Position numbers and translations under genes: made by a program
The notes under the pieces: model-generated
Seen by the model: the letters and a program-made list of their open reading frames with translations, nothing else
Database searches by the model: none
Told to the model about the DNA's origin: nothing
Shown here: piece after piece, positions 11,582 to 22,290 of the stretch
How positions within the stretch are numbered: position 1 is the first letter of the stretch
Layout of the letters: every line of letters begins with the position of its first letter
NCBI GenBank assembly: GCA_014529385.2
Contig: CM043970.1
Span: 41,283,279 to 41,347,278, forward strand
Direction of reading: 5' to 3'
Length of the DNA: 64,000 nt
DNA from: Adiantum capillus-veneris
Lineage: Eukaryota > Streptophyta > Polypodiopsida > Polypodiales > Pteridaceae

Positions 11582-12620
11582 TTATGAGTCATGGATGATA
11601 CTTGGTATCTTGACAAGATTCTCATTGTGTAGTTCCTTGTCACTTTGTCTTGAGTTACACACATGCATCGTGTAACAAAACTTACACAAAATAGTAGCTC
11701 TTTGAAAATTCTTTGGTAGATCCTTTGGTCGAAGGCAACTCAAGTAAGGCTTTAGCCGATACCCATTTACTTTCTTGGAGTACTCTTTACCATTCAAGTC
11801 CATGAGCTGGTGGTAACTTGAATTGAAAGCCTTCTTGACTATGTACGGTCCCTGCTATCTACTTTTAAACTTGACATAAAAAAATTTGTCAAGTCAATTG
11901 TATACCTCAACACAAGATCTCCTTCCTTGATGTGTTTGTTCTTCTGTTTCTTGTCAAGCTTCTCCTTTTCTTATGTAGCTTTCTTTTTGTAGCACTCATA
12001 GGCTGCTTCTCTCTTCCACTCAAGTTCCACTAATGTAAGAAGTCAATCCATCCATGCTTCTTGGTCAGCTTGTACCCTTTTTCTATGAAGCCTCATTGTT
12101 GGGATGTTGAGCTCGATAGGCTGCAAAGCCTCTTGACCATAAACCAAGTGAAATGGATGAACTCTGTGGCTTCCCTACATGTGGTTTGGTATGCCCACAA
12201 GGCACCATCCAAGAATTCATCCCACAACTTTGTTTCTTTTGAAACATCTTGCTAATGATGCCTGCAATGACACCATCACCCTCATCCACCAAACCATTTC
12301 ACTGTGGGTAGTAAGTGTTCTATGACGATGTAGAATGTGAAGATCTTCACAAAATTCCGTAAGTAAAACCTTCCTAAACCCTAGGCCATTATCAAAAACA
12401 ATCTCCAAAGGTGTGCCAAATCTGCAACAAATATTGGTGTAGACAAACCTGCTCACCCATTTACCCTTGCCACACTTTGAGCCTCTACCCACCTAGTCAA
12501 GTGATCTACAACCACTAGAATTTAGAGTTTACCATTTTTTTTCTAGGCAAAGGACCCATAGCATCAATCATTAGGAAGGGAATGGGGTCTAAAGGGGCCT
12601 CGTTATTTACAATGGGATTA
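11582..12620 (-). pseudogene. decayed Tat-type gypsy integrase
   Basis: On the minus strand I can follow DAMGPLP and VVVDHLTRWVEA (first catalytic Asp region, about 12600-12480), YTNICCRFGTPLEIVFDNG (second Asp, about 12400), then decayed sequence with EFCEDLHILHRH. The tail KEYSKKVNGYRLKPYLSCL near 11740 matches the integrase end KARVNGYKLKKYIARL of the element at 19322-26432. Stops and frame changes are frequent. Upstream pol parts are missing, so this is the 3' half of a different insertion from the 6883-8875 relic. Confidence 0.75.
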
Positions 12621-13301
12621 AAAAGGAGATTATGGAAGGGAAAAATGGATAGATGCCATGTGGACTGAAATGGTGGGTATGGCAGGGCTTAAAAGTAAGT
12701 GGTCAAACTTGTACTCTTCTATAAAATCTAAATAGAAAATCTCTTATAAATTTTTAAAAAATGAACTTTTCTCTAAATAGTTGAATAAAAACCAATCATT
12801 TCTCTCTCTAGTGGCTGTCAGTTTCTCCCCCCCTCTCTCCTAAAAGGGTGTCCCTTCAAAAACATGCTGATCATTCCCTCCCCCTCTCTCTATTGTACCA
12901 TCTCTCACTTCTCTTCACTTCACCTTGCAAGTATCTTCTCTTTTCTTCCTTTTAGTTTTCCCTCCCAAAAGCTCTGCATCAAAAGTTTGAACCTCCTTTC
13001 CCTCCTCAAGATTACTGCATTCTCCTCAAGCTGAAGTTCTTCATTTCTCCATGAGCCTCACTAAACACCTCTACCTAAAGCCAAAGATCTTCAACATATC
13101 CTTCTGTTAGATCATCCCTTTCTTTCCTTAATAGGTTTCCTGCTCCTTCTCCATTAAGCTCTAGAGAGGATCTACTTCCCTCTCAAGCTTTGCAAAATTA
13201 TCTTCCCCATTAAGCCAACAAGCAGGTGGAGCAGTATAGCAGTAAGTGGAATTCTTCATCTTTGTGCACCATCAAGAATCTTGCTCTTTATACAATTGAG
13301 A
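12621..13301. other. CT-rich spacer left of the complete copia element
   Basis: Pyrimidine-rich on the + strand with several CTCTCTC runs. No reading frame is supported. It is the left flank of the copia insertion site and might be upstream sequence of the decayed gene described further right, but nothing here proves that. Confidence 0.35.
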
Positions 13302-13306
13302 ACATG
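13302..13306. repeat. target-site duplication ACATG (left)
   Basis: ACATG immediately precedes TGTAGAG at 13307 and recurs directly after the other LTR at 19036-19040. This is a 5-bp duplication of the kind copia integrases make. Confidence 0.9.
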
Positions 13307-13524
13307 TGTAGAGTGCGCAGATGATAGAGAAGGTAGGAAAAAAGACTACGCACACACACCAACACACATCGAGACACACATACACACAATCATTACCTTG
13401 CAGCAACCATTCAACGTGTTGCTCTTCTCTTCTTCTTCTCTTTGAACTATTATCCAAAGTATATTTAAAACATAGTATAGTCTGTGTCCGGCCGCCCATA
13501 GCACAATGGACATATTCTTTAACA
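13307..13524 (-). repeat. 3' LTR of copia element (218 bp)
   Basis: Plus-strand ends are TGTAGAG...TTTAACA. Nearly the same sequence recurs at 18791-19035. It contains a CA-rich stretch and a CTTCTTCTTCTC run. The polyprotein stop codon (13519-13521) lies inside its first six bases as read on the element strand. Confidence 0.93.
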
Positions 13525-15966
13525 CTCCCCCTCAAGCTCAGAGTGAGCTTGCATATGATGGATTCCCAATGCTTCACGAATGCAGCAAAACTTCTCCTTT
13601 CCAAGAGCTTTTGTGAATATATCCGCAACTTGATCATTTGTCTTCACATACGCCAAATCAATCTCATTTGCCAAAACTTTTTCTCTAATGAAGTGATAAT
13701 GTACCTCAATGTGTTTAGTGCGAGCATGGTAGACTGGATTCTTTGCCAACATGATGTTGCTAATATTGTCACAATATATAATGACACTGTCAAGATAGTC
13801 AAAACCAAAGTCTACCATAAGTACTCTCAACCATGACTCTTCACATGCTGCCAAAGCTGCTCCACGATATTCAGCTTCTGTATTTGATAATGCTACAATT
13901 GATTGCTTCTTTCTACTCCAACTTATCATACCATTGCCAATGGAAAATGCATAACCACTTGTAGATCTTCTATCCATAAAATCTCCTGCCCAATCTACAT
14001 CTGTGTAACCATAAAGACAAAGCTTCCCATTCTTTTCATAAAACATTCCATAACTGGCAGTGGCTTTCACATATCTCATAATCCGTCTCACTGCATCAAG
14101 ATGAATTTTACATGGCTTTTGCATGAATTGACTCACATCACCCACTGCATAACTCAAATCTGGCCTTGTTATTGTCAAGTAAATAAGGCTTCCAACCATC
14201 TTACAGTACATAATGAAATCCTCAATGTAATGTCCATCATCAAACAAATTCACATTTGGATCAAGAGGTGTATCAACCGGTTTGCACGCTGTCATTCCAA
14301 AGTTCTCAAGCATATACAACGCGTATTGTCTTTGTATCATCCAAATTCCTGATAAAGTGTCGACAATTTCAATTCCCAAGAAATATCTCAACTCACCAAG
14401 GTCCTTCATGTTGAATTCTCTCAACAAACTCTTCTTGACATGCAAAATTTTCTCATCATGACTTCCAGTGAGAATCAAGTCATCAACATAGATAACAATA
14501 ACGACAATCTCTCCATCAACATGCTTCAAAAACAATGAGTGATCAACAGTAGACTGTTTAAATCCAATCTTCTTCAAGAATCTGGTTATCTTTTCACACC
14601 AAGCTCTAGATGCTTGCTTCAAACCATACAATGCTTTCTTCAACTTACACACATAATATGGAAACTCTGGATGTTGATAACCCTCTGGCTGTATCATATA
14701 AACTTCTTCTTCCAAGTCACCATTCAAGAATGCATTATCGACATCCATTTGCCGTAACTTCCAACCGAACATACTTGCCATTGCTATCACCAATCTGACT
14801 GTTGTCATCTTTGCAACAGGACTAAATGTCTCATCATAATCAAGACCTTTTGTTTGTGCATAACCTTTAGCTACAAGCCTCGCTTTGTATCTTTCCACAC
14901 TACCATCTGACTTGCACTTGACTTTGTATACCCATCTTGAACCAATTGCTTTCTTTCCACTTGGCAAGCGAACCAAATCCCAAGTGTCATTATTCACAAG
15001 AGCATCCATCTCATCATCCATAGCTGACTCCCATTCTGATTTTCCAATTGCCTCTTGAAAACATGTAGGCTCTTTATGTTGCACACGTGAAACCATGTAT
15101 TCATAATGTGTACGCATGTAACCGTTGTACGTCAATCTATCAACTTGATAACGCACCCTCTCTGATCTTCTCAATTGTGGTGCACTCTTCTCTTCAACTC
15201 TTGCATATGGGGGTACATATTTCTCAATATTCTTACTGCCAGGTGTCATCAAATGTGGTAAACCATGCTCTTCGTCGAGGCTTTCATCTCCAGAACTCTC
15301 TTCAACCACTTTCTTCTTGCCTTTCTCGTCTTGCTTCTTATCTCGCAAACAACCGCTCCATGGGTTGACACTTCCTGTACTCTCCTCTGCCATATGTGGT
15401 CCTGAAATAGTTCTTGTTGATGGTCCTGGCTTATCAACAACATGACACACATTCTCTTGCTCTTCATACTCATCTTCTATCATCAATGGCTTTGGTTTAT
15501 ACCATGGTTCATGCTCACAAAATCTGACATCTCTACTGACATAAAATTGTCTTATCGTAGGATCATAGCACTTGTAACCTTTGTTTTCAACTGGGTAGCC
15601 CAAGAATATACACTTCACTGTCCTTGGCTCCATATTCTTTCTTGCTTCATTTGGCACATGAACATAGCAAACACATCCAAAAACTTTCATGTAGGAAACT
15701 GTTGTCTTGATCCCATAAAGTCTCTCATAAGGTGAAATTTCATGAATGGCAGTTGTTGGTGTTCGATTCATAATGTGTACTACTGTATGAACTGCTTCAG
15801 CCCAATATGTTAATGGCATATTCATCTCATTCATCATGGCTCTTGCAATCTCTGCTATGACTCTATTCTTTCTCTCAGCAACTCCATTTTGTTGGGGTGT
15901 GTATCTGCAAGTAATATGTCTTCTTATGCCTTGTTCACGTAAGTAATCATCAAAACCGTGTGACAT
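13519..15966 (-). pseudogene. copia integrase C-terminus, RT and RNase H
   Basis: A frame of 815 codons begins at the ATG just after the TAG at 15967. In order: the integrase end (YTPQQNGVAERKNR with the catalytic Glu; VFGCVCYVHV; KCIFLGYP), a linker, RT (RWVYKVKC, ARLVAKGYAQTKGLDY, QMDVDNAFLNGDLEEEVYM, YGLKQASRAW, VIYVDDLILTG) and RNase H (YTDVDWAGDFMDRRSTSGYA, SNTEAEYRGAA, RTKHIEVHYHFIRE). All RT and RNase H catalytic residues look intact. The C-terminus ELEGEC is encoded by the polypurine tract and LTR start. Only the upstream stops prevent a full polyprotein. Confidence 0.93.
13525..13534 (-). other. polypurine tract
   Basis: On the minus strand TTGAGGGGGAG directly precedes the LTR start TGTTAAAG, where plus-strand DNA synthesis is primed. 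It is also translated as part of the polyprotein C-terminus. Confidence 0.85.
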
Positions 15967-16962
15967 CTACTCTCCCCCTCCATCTGTACGTAGGCATTTA
16001 ATTTGATAACCATTCTCTTTCTCAACCATAACTTTGAACTCCAAGAATACCTCAAATGCCTCTGACTTTGCCTTTAGAAAGTAAACCCATGTCATTCTGC
16101 TGTAATCATCCGTGAATGTGATAAAATATCGACAACCATTCGGCGTAGCATGATCACAAGGTCCCCAAATATCTGAATGAACAATTTCCGAAGGACTTTG
16201 GCTAATTCTTCCCCTCTTTGGAAATGGTAAACGAGATTGCTTTCCAAATTGACAAGCTTCACAAACATGATCAAAATTCAATCTGCCAAACTTTGGTAAT
16301 CCACGTACAATTTGATTTGATTGCATATGCTTTAGTCTTCTAAAATTGACATGACCAATCCTCTTATGCCATAACTCTGCCCAATTATCTTGAGTGGCTG
16401 ATTTGTTTGCATACATACCACTATGTAAACATGGATCTCCAGCTTCCAATGAGAACAAGCGACCTTTCTTTCTTCCACATGCCAATATCTTGCCTGGTAT
16501 GCCTTTGTGAAACTCTTCTACGAAGCATCCATAACGATTGAAACGGACTTGCAACCCTTGATCTGTCATCTGTCCAACTGATGCTAAATTCTTTGTGATT
16601 GAAGGCACATATAGAACATCTCCCAATGTGTTGTATGTCCCGTCTTTTTCTAGCAATGGAACTGAACCAACATGTGTAATCGGATGCATAGTATCATCAC
16701 CTGTAGTGACAAACTCATCCTCTTCTAACTTCTCTTTTCTATTAAACCATTCACCATGATAAGTCATATAATTTGTGGCACCACTATCTAAATACCAATC
16801 ATCTGTACGATGTTGCTCCACCATGCTTCCAACAACATGCTCCATAGGAAATAAATTTCCACTCGATCTATTGTCATATATATTTTGATCATGAGGATTG
16901 TATCCAGCAAAGTTTCCTCCATGTCTGCCATAACCTCGGCCTCTTCCACCACGATCACGATT
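15967..16962 (-). pseudogene. copia protease and integrase N-terminal part
   Basis: Same frame as gag and as the RT segment. The first Met in the open part is at 16845, but the frame is continuous from the TGA at 16963. The protease is seen as WYLDSGATNYMT with intact DSG. The pre-integrase zinc region is LWHKRIGHVNFRRLKHMQ then CEACQFGKQSRLPF. The integrase core has HSDIWGPCDHATPNG (first Asp) and CLRTDGGGE (second Asp). The TAG at 15967 falls where relatives have Tyr after GGGE, so one TAC-to-TAG change splits the integrase. Confidence 0.92.
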
Positions 16963-17964
16963 TCAATTTAGCCTTGTGTAACATTCTCGTTCAATGTGAC
17001 CATAAATGCCACATCTGTTACAATATCCATCTCTTTGAGGATGTACAAATCGTCCACCTCCACGTCCATGAGGTCGGGCTCTCCCCCTACCTCTTTGGCT
17101 ATAATCATTGTAACTTTGACTTTGTTGGTTTTGCCATTGACCTCTTCCAGCATTGTTTCCATGACCATAGTTTCCTTTTCCACCTCTATTGTTTCCACGA
17201 CCTCTAGAGTAAAAAACCTGATCTCTAGAATTGTCATTTGATGTAGAAGGACCTGACTTGCCTAACTTCACCTCTTCTTGCAAACAAAGGTTTACTAACT
17301 CTTCAAAATCAGGCATGTGTCCTCGAATAGATATAGATGTATCCAATGACTTGTATTCTGGTCCCAAACCATTCAATGTCACTGAAACTAAGTCATCATA
17401 TGGAACTTCAACATTAATGCTGGCAAGATCTTCCTGTATTTGCTTTATCTCTGTCACATAATCTGATATGGATCTATTTCCTTGCCATACACAATGTAAC
17501 CTTTGCTTCAAGTGAACTTTTCGTGGTTCTGTATTGGAGCTGTTCATTCTTGCTAGTATCTCCCATGCTTCCTTTGGAGATTGAGCCTTCTTCACATGTG
17601 GTACAAAGAAGTCACTAATGCAAAGTGAAATCCAATGCATCACTTTCCTTGAATTCTCGATCCACTTCTTGTAAGCTTCTACTCCTGCTTGCCATGTTTT
17701 ATGTGCTTCAACATTCTCTCTATTTGGTTCCAAACCAACCTCGGGACACTCTTGTTCACATGTAATGTAATCCCATAAACCTTTGCCCATGATAAAGTTC
17801 TCCATTCTGTAAGACCATATGCTGCAGTTCTCTCTGGTCAGTTTCTCTCCAACAATCTGTGTGACTTGAGTTGAACTTTCTGTCATCTTCACTCTCTCAA
17901 TTTCTTCCAAAGGATTTTGACAAAATTTTGATAGAGTTTTGTTTGTATTTGGACAATATCTCAA
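16963..17964 (-). pseudogene. copia gag with zinc knuckle
   Basis: 333 codons. The first ATG is at 17964, but the ATG at 17886 (MTESSTQ) is the more gag-like start. The N-terminus has LTRENCSIWSYRMENFI, a DUF4219-like start, followed by a UBN2-type capsid region (KVMHWISLCIS, VHLKQRLHCVWQGN). Next comes a Gly/Arg-rich RNA-binding stretch (GRGRARPHGRGGGR) and one CCHC knuckle (CNRCGIYGHIEREC). The TGA at 16963 replaces an expected Arg codon in the RDRGGRGRGYGR continuation, so in the ancestor gag ran on into protease. Confidence 0.9.
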
Positions 17965-18775
17965 GTGACAATCTCAACCAAAGTGCTCATAAACACTGAC
18001 AGAAAATCTCTCACTGCCAAGGGAAAATCCACTGGCTCACTTTGCCACAGACTGACTCAATACTATGCATAAATACTCTAAAACAATGTCCACATGGACC
18101 TGTATGCAAATGCAATCCATATGCTGTCCTGTATCACATATCCATACATCCACCTTCTTCCCATAGTCGTAAATGACATATGAGGTCTTTCGTGGGGCCA
18201 GTCGGGGATTCGCTCCAGTACCTAATCGACCTTGCCAAGGTACCAAAGCTCCCAAGGCAAGGCTTCAAAAAACCTCACTCGACCCTCACAAAGGCTGCAG
18301 TTTTCCAAAATACATTGACCGCGTATCCATACATAACCACAAAGTACTCAATCTGACAATATAACCGCCTCAACTTCGTCCCACAACCTTTCTTACATAG
18401 ACGGCTGTCCATAACGGACCCACAACAACCAAACATAATATTTGATAACACAGTATCATGATGCAAAAGCTCTATGTCGCTCTCCAAAACCTGTGTAAAT
18501 GCTGAATTCTTCACCTGTAACCTGTAAATCTACTACCGAGTGCAAAACTAGACATCTCCTATGCTTGTGTGAGCTGGCTATTTGCTGTAGAAAATTGCAA
18601 ATTTTGGCAAATTTGAGTATGCCAATGCATCCAGAATGCCCAAAAACATAAAGATAGACTCCTGGATCACTGTATTCCGAGTTCGGGTGAGGGAGTTATG
18701 ACAAAAAAACCTCTCTTTTTTGCTGTTTTCCAGAGATGCGGAAACCTGTGTATTGACTATAGCTCCTTAAACTGT
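17965..18775 (-). other. copia 5' leader
   Basis: About 810 bp between primer-binding site and gag, long for a copia element. No supported reading frame. It has a GC-rich patch around 18180-18260 that could fold, and otherwise nothing recognisable. Confidence 0.6.
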
Positions 18776-18787
18776 GCTCTAATACCA
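18776..18787 (-). other. primer-binding site (tRNA-iMet type)
   Basis: TGGTATTAGAGC on the minus strand, 11 of 12 bases as in the standard plant copia site, three bases inside the LTR end (...CTCTACA). Confidence 0.9.
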
Positions 18788-18790
18788 CTT

Positions 18791-19035
18791 TGTAGAGTGC
18801 GCAGGTGATGGAGAAGGTAGAAAGAAGACTATGCACACACACCAACACACATCGAGACACACACACACACACACACACACAATCTTTACCCTGCAGCAAC
18901 AGCCATTCAATGTGCTGCTCTTCTCTTCTTCTTCTCTTTGAACTATTATCCAAAGTATATTTACAACATACTATAGTCTGTGTCCGGCTGCCCATAGCAA
19001 TATGGACATATTCTTTAATATCATATTCTTTAACA
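18791..19035 (-). repeat. 5' LTR of copia element (245 bp)
   Basis: Partner of 13307-13524. It contains an expanded (CA)n at about 18856-18882 and an extra ATCATATTCTTTAA duplication at its outer end. No clear TATA box is visible. Confidence 0.93.
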
Positions 19036-19040
19036 ACATG
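19036..19040. repeat. target-site duplication ACATG (right)
   Basis: Second copy of the 5-bp duplication flanking the copia element. Confidence 0.9.
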
Positions 19041-19317
19041 GATGTGCGATGTTTAATCATAATTGTTTGTCTGCTGGTTGTTGTGCCACTATTCCCCATG
19101 GCATCATCATCTTGACAACCTAGAAGTGTCCTTGACTCCATTTCATGCAGCAATGTACAGGACGATAGTGGATGTTGGGTGATGATGGAGTTCAAACGGT
19201 TGATGTGGGTGATAATGAAGCCTAGCTGAAGAGGTGCACACAAGCTCTCAAGGAGACACATGGATTCTCGAACACACCATTGGAAGGAAAGGATCATGGA
19301 GTTCAAGCAAACCCATG
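19041..19317 (+). other. interrupted host segment between copia and Tat insertions
   Basis: The 277 bp left between two elements. The frame ending IMEFKQTHD at 19317 continues across the Tat target site as GKRLAKLQHVYVDSQLKLE after 26433, so the two flanks join in frame. An in-frame start at 19038 gives a short hydrophobic stretch (CLIIIVCLLVVVPLF), but it ends at a stop after 25 codons. I cannot name a product. Confidence 0.35.
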
Positions 19318-19321
19318 ACGG
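19318..19321. repeat. target-site duplication ACGG (left)
   Basis: ACGG precedes TGTTGGG at 19322 and recurs directly after CCCAACA at 26433-26436. Four bases match. A fifth may have mutated, as gypsy integrases usually make 5 bp. Confidence 0.75.
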
Positions 19322-20193
19322 TGTTGGGAAACAAGCAAACTAGAACACCTCTATAGCGATGTCACCCAAGAGCATTGAAAGAGAACTACAAGATACCAAA
19401 AGATTTGCAAAATACCTTTGAAACACCACAAGTCTAATAGGAGTAGACCCTTGGGAATTTATTAGCCGTCGCCCACCCAAGAGACTATGTCACATAGGAG
19501 CAAAACCCTGCCAAAGCATGGATTTAAAGCACAGGCCGACCAATGCATATGAAGACAAGAGCCTCTCCTTTCACAATCAGACATCACAAACCCACAACTT
19601 CAACATAAATTCCACAATTCATAGATACATGCCCTCCGAATCTGTCTACACACAATTTGCCACTAGGCTGCCATAGCCATAACCCTGCAGAGAACTAGTC
19701 GTAACCTGATGAGCACAACTCCAATTGGGGCACTTTAAAGCTTGAGAGAAAGCTTGAAAAATGACTGGCGAGAAATCTGAAGATGACTAAAATTGGTTCC
19801 ATACGCCCCCATGAGAAAAATTGACGCGAACAGAGAGCCGTCCCAGCACGACTACACGTAGAGAAGGCTAGTCGGGGCAAAAAACTGCATCCAAGAGCAC
19901 CAAGGAGATAGAACGAGCTAAAACCTGAAAATTTCTGATGTTTGGCTGAAATTGTTTTTGTTTGTACATGAGTTTAAGTTATATACAAGGCTCACTTCAA
20001 AAAACTCACTCACGGGCACTTACAGTAGCCCGACAGCTGTCACTAGACTAGCGACTTGCAGTGCATGTACATGTGCTTGCTAAAGCAAGCTAAAAAACCC
20101 ACAAAAAGAAAGCCCACACGCCCTTTTGACATCGGGAGTCATGTCCATATGTACAAATTTACAAAAAACGGGGTGTCAGAAATGCGCCCAACA
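19322..20193 (-). repeat. 3' LTR of Tat element (872 bp)
   Basis: Starts TGTTGGGAAACAAGC on the + strand and ends GCGCCCAACA. It pairs with 25594-26432, differing by small indels and substitutions. Confidence 0.95.
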
Positions 20194-20213
20194 TAGTTTG
20201 CCACACCCCAGCC
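20194..20213 (-). other. polypurine-tract candidate
   Basis: On the minus strand GGCTGGGGTGTGGCAAACTA abuts the 3' LTR. It is G-rich and correctly placed, though interrupted by pyrimidines. Confidence 0.5.
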
Positions 20214-20310
20214 TGCTAGATCATTCATGATCAGCAGCACAAAAGAGATCCTGTAAACCACATGAGGGAGTCTTCACCTCATCTTCATCATTAACCACAT
20301 GATCAACAAA

Positions 20311-21330
20311 TTATTCAAAAGAAGGCTCATCCTCAATCACAGTCATCAACCTTGCAATATACTTCTTCAACTTGTAGCCATTCACACGTGCTTTATGCAG
20401 GGTACCATCCAAGTCAGCAAGCTGATATGTGCCATTTGGAAACCTGTTTAAGACTAAGAAAGGACCTTGCCACTTGATTGGAAATTTCTTTTGAAAAGTT
20501 CTATCAAGCTTACTCTTGTAACGAAGCACCATGTCACCCTTCTTGATGTCCTTGTTCTTTACCTTCTCATTTGCCTTTGCTTGATTCTTCTTTAAGACCT
20601 GCTCATAATGCTCAAAAGCTAACACCCTATCCAATTGTACACATTGAAAATATAAAAGTCTTTCCTTGAATGCATCCTTGGGCTCTTCTTCAAGCTTTAG
20701 CATCATCTTCAAGGATGGTATCTCCACCTCAATAGGAAGTAAAGCCTCTTTGCCAAAAACTAGATGGAAGGGAGAAAAACCAGTACCTGATTTGATGGCA
20801 GTCCTATAAGCCCATAGAGCACAAGGTAGCTCTAAATCCCAAGTCTTCACATTGTTTCTTGTCATCTTTGTAAGCATACTTATGAGCTCTCCATTAAACC
20901 TTTCATTCATGCCATTGCATTGGGGATAATATGGAGTAGTAAACCTGCGATGCACATGAAGCTTTTGACATAGATAATCCACCAACTCTCCCCTGAAACC
21001 TGGACCCTTGTCAGAAAGTAACTCCAATGGCATGCCAAATTTGCAGCAAATATCTTCATATATAAATAAGGAAACATCTTTACTCGTGATGTGCTTAACA
21101 GCTTTGGCTTCGGCCCACCTGGATAGATAGTCAACAGTAGTAAGTATGTAACATTTGCCTCTAGCTGTCATAGGTAGAGGACCTATTGCATCAATACCCC
21201 ACTTCTCAAACACATCATAAGCCACAATGGTGCCTCTAATTTCTGATTTGAGAACCCTATTTTCCATGCTTTGACACTCTTTAAAAGACTTGCACCAATG
21301 ATGAACATCACGTTGAACACTTGGCCACAC
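20311..21330 (-). pseudogene. Tat gypsy integrase
   Basis: 339 codons continuing the pol frame after the TAA at 21331 (a Tyr codon expected in QEGYVWPS). The zinc-binding C-x2-C end is changed to CKSFKECQ. The core has KWGIDAIGPLP (first Asp), LLSDKGPGFRGE (second Asp) and NGMNERFNGELI (Glu). The tail shows GDMVLRYKSKLD, the GPFLVLNRFPNGTYQLADLD fold and RVNGYKLKKYIA. The core catalytic triad is intact. In the active form it would insert element cDNA into nuclear DNA. Confidence 0.9.
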
Positions 21331-22290
21331 TTAACCCTCCTGCAAGACTTTATGCAAAGTGATCTTTGCAGCAAAGTGACCACCACAATAACCCTCATGA
21401 TTCTCCTCTAAAATTTTGTAAATTTCCTCTTTCCAAGGCACTTTTCTCATCACAAGATCAGCCCCCTTCATATACAAGGCATCACCAAGTAGAACATACC
21501 TTTTGGCACGATGTAGGAAGGCGTACTTTTTTGGCTTTTCCAACTCTGATGGAAGCATACCTGTTTGTAGAAACTCTTCCTCCCTCTCTAAAGCTTCCCT
21601 TCCCAAATAAAGAGGAGAATCAGCCCTTATCACATACAATTGCCCAATTGAATCTTGCGCTGCACCATGTGCTTCTTCATTTTGAGACCTATCCACATGC
21701 CTTAAACTCCAAGCTTCAAAATGCTTAAGCAGATTCTTCACTTGAAAACACATATTTTTCAGCCTTGGATTCTTACTTTGCCACACCCCAAGTACTTGGT
21801 TAACCACCAAAAGAGCATCACATCTTACCCTCACACGACGGATGCCAAGCTCAAGGCAAAGGTTGAGACCTTTCTCCAAAGTAGCATACTCAGATTCATT
21901 GTTGCTTTGTGCGGTAAGCTTCAAACTCCTTTTAATTACCAAAGCACCTTGAGGACCATAAACTACCACACCTCTTGAAGCTTCACCATGCGCTTTCCTG
22001 TAAGAGCCATCAAAAAACAATAGATAGGCATTGTCTATGTCAGGAGCTTCCATGTGTTGCTTCTTCACTGCATCCTCCTTAAGAAGAAGAGGGATTTCCT
22101 TATAGGTAAGCAAATCAGCCAATGTAGCCCTTGTACTCTCCTCAACAAGAAAAGAGAATTGAAATTCCTATAGCTCCACAATCCACTTCATGAGCCTCTT
22201 TGACAAAGTAGGGCTATTCACCAATTGAGGTAGAAGAGTGTAGCTAGTGAGGAATGTGAATGGTTTAGGGATAAAGTAGTCCCTAAACCT
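21331..22290 (-). pseudogene. RNase H end plus archaeal-like RNase H
   Basis: From the TGA at 22291 the frame reads RFRDYFIPKPFTFLTS, the end of the first RNase H, to a TAG at 22168. It then enters a second RNase H domain: LLFFDGSYRKAHGEASRG (first Asp), NNESEYATLEKGL (Glu), RVRCDALLVVNQV (second Asp) and RSQNEEAHGAAQ, where the usual final Asp region is altered. The domain leads into the integrase N-terminal H-containing region (ENHEGYCGGHFAAKIT). The tandem RNase H arrangement is the Tat hallmark. Confidence 0.88.

Larger units (their letters stand above)
13307..19035 (-). mobile_element. complete Ty1/copia retrotransposon (5.7 kb)
   Basis: Every structural part is visible: two LTRs (13307-13524 and 18791-19035), a 5-bp target duplication ACATG, a tRNA-iMet primer-binding site, a polypurine tract, and one polyprotein frame of about 1480 codons from 17964 to 13519. 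The frame is broken only by TGA at 16963 and TAG at 15967. The order gag-PR-INT-RT-RNase H is that of copia. The LTRs are unusually short and differ by a CA-repeat length change, a duplicated TTCTTTAA stretch and scattered substitutions, so it is not brand new. Confidence 0.95.

Noticed and set aside
19038-19115. Short frame with signal-peptide-like hydrophobic stretch (CLIIIVCLLVVVPLF)
   Set aside because: Only 25 codons before a stop, starting at the last three bases of the target duplication; no mature peptide follows.
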